Positions 5,708 through 5,980 of a DNA stretch of 5,980 bases are shown here, piece by piece (position 1 is the stretch's first letter; every line of letters starts with the position of its first letter). The notes beneath the pieces were generated by a model, which was given only the letters and a program-made list of their open reading frames with translations, had not been told where the DNA came from and did not search any database. The stretch covers positions 1 to 5,980 of the forward strand of contig JAEYUK010000245.1 in NCBI GenBank assembly GCA_023432655.1. Direction: 5' to 3'. This DNA is from Pseudomonadota bacterium. Lineage in GTDB: Bacteria; Bdellovibrionota; Bacteriovoracia; Bacteriovoracales; Bacteriovoracaceae. The translations under genes were made by a program, and so were the position numbers.

Positions 5708-5980
5708 ATGGCCGACGAGAACGACGACGAAAAAACGGAAGAACCCTCCCAGTACAAGATTGATGAATCTCGTAAGAAAGGTGATGTTGCATCCTCTAAG
5801 GAATTGTCTTCAGTACTGCTCCTCTCAGGATCGTTTCTCACTTTAGTTCTTTGCAGCTTGTTTATTTATGAGCAGTTCACGGAATACATTGATTGGCTCT
5901 ACCGACAGGATTTTAAAACAGTCTACTCGGTCGAAAAGTTTTCCGACATCCTTAAGCAAACGGTTTGGACCCTCGTTAAA
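5708..5980 (+). CDS. flhB: Flagellar export switch protein FlhB, N-terminal part (3' truncated by window)
   Basis: FlhB wraps the export gate and, after self-cleavage at NPTH in its cytoplasmic domain, switches export from rod/hook to filament substrates. Only 91 codons are visible and the frame is still open at the window end, so the NPTH site cannot be checked. Seen: an acidic start (MADENDDEKTEEPS), then the family N-terminal block EKTEEP...DESRKKGDVASSKEL (8-33), and a first transmembrane segment (about 36-54). The usual P-T-P-(K/R)-(R/K)-L wording is PSQYKI here, a mild variation. The order fliP-fliQ-fliR-flhB is common and matches its place in the gate. Identity is strong in spite of truncation. 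Confidence 0.95.
   Translation, partial: MADENDDEKTEEPSQYKIDESRKKGDVASSKELSSVLLLSGSFLTLVLCSLFIYEQFTEYIDWLYRQDFKTVYSVEKFSDILKQTVWTLVK

Noticed and set aside
5571..5846. Overlapping reading frames on both strands across the fliR-flhB junction
   Set aside because: They are out-of-frame shadows of fliR and flhB, whose family motifs are clear in the chosen frames.

Overview
The window reads as a bacterial flagellar type III export and rotor operon, all on the + strand, preceded by the 3' end of an unrelated MacB-type ABC transporter permease gene. The gene order is fliL-fliM-fliN-fliO-fliP-fliQ-fliR-flhB. Gene identities rest on recognisable protein motifs. The organism is an inference: a motile Gram-negative bacterium, because FliP and FliO carry cleavable signal peptides and the neighbour belongs to the MacB/LolC permease class. 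The moderate-to-low GC look, the wording of FliL/FliN/FliO and the gene order would suit Bdellovibrionota (Bacteriovorax/Peredibacter-like) or a related delta-type lineage. This assignment is tentative and cannot be settled from the sequence alone.

Layout. Bases 1-564 hold the C-terminal 187 residues of the permease, whose start lies upstream. Bases 565-754 are non-coding. They contain a cluster of nested inverted repeats and a 9-base direct repeat (about 583-663), followed at once by a good housekeeping-type promoter (-35 TTGATT, 17-base spacer, -10 TATAAT) that points into fliL. From 755 to the window end, eight genes are packed with gaps of 41, 11, 41, -1, 11, -1 and 21 bases. Two junctions (fliO/fliP and fliQ/fliR) are TAATG stop-start overlaps. 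The last gene, flhB, runs off the window after 91 codons.

How the genes work together. FliL sits at the stator/motor membrane interface. FliM and FliN build the cytoplasmic C-ring that receives the CheY-P signal and sets rotation direction. FliP, FliQ and FliR form the export gate inside the MS ring, FliO assists FliP assembly, and FlhB controls gate opening and the substrate-specificity switch. FliO is the most unusual product: 379 residues, with a signal peptide, a beta-rich domain predicted to be periplasmic, and a Lys/Thr/Pro/Ala linker placed before the normal FliO transmembrane core.

I found no mobile element, CRISPR array, tRNA, rRNA or convincing intrinsic terminator. Most of the region is an ordinary core flagellar locus. 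The points worth a second look are the enlarged FliO, the structured macB-fliL intergenic region, and a few departures from consensus in FliM and FliR.
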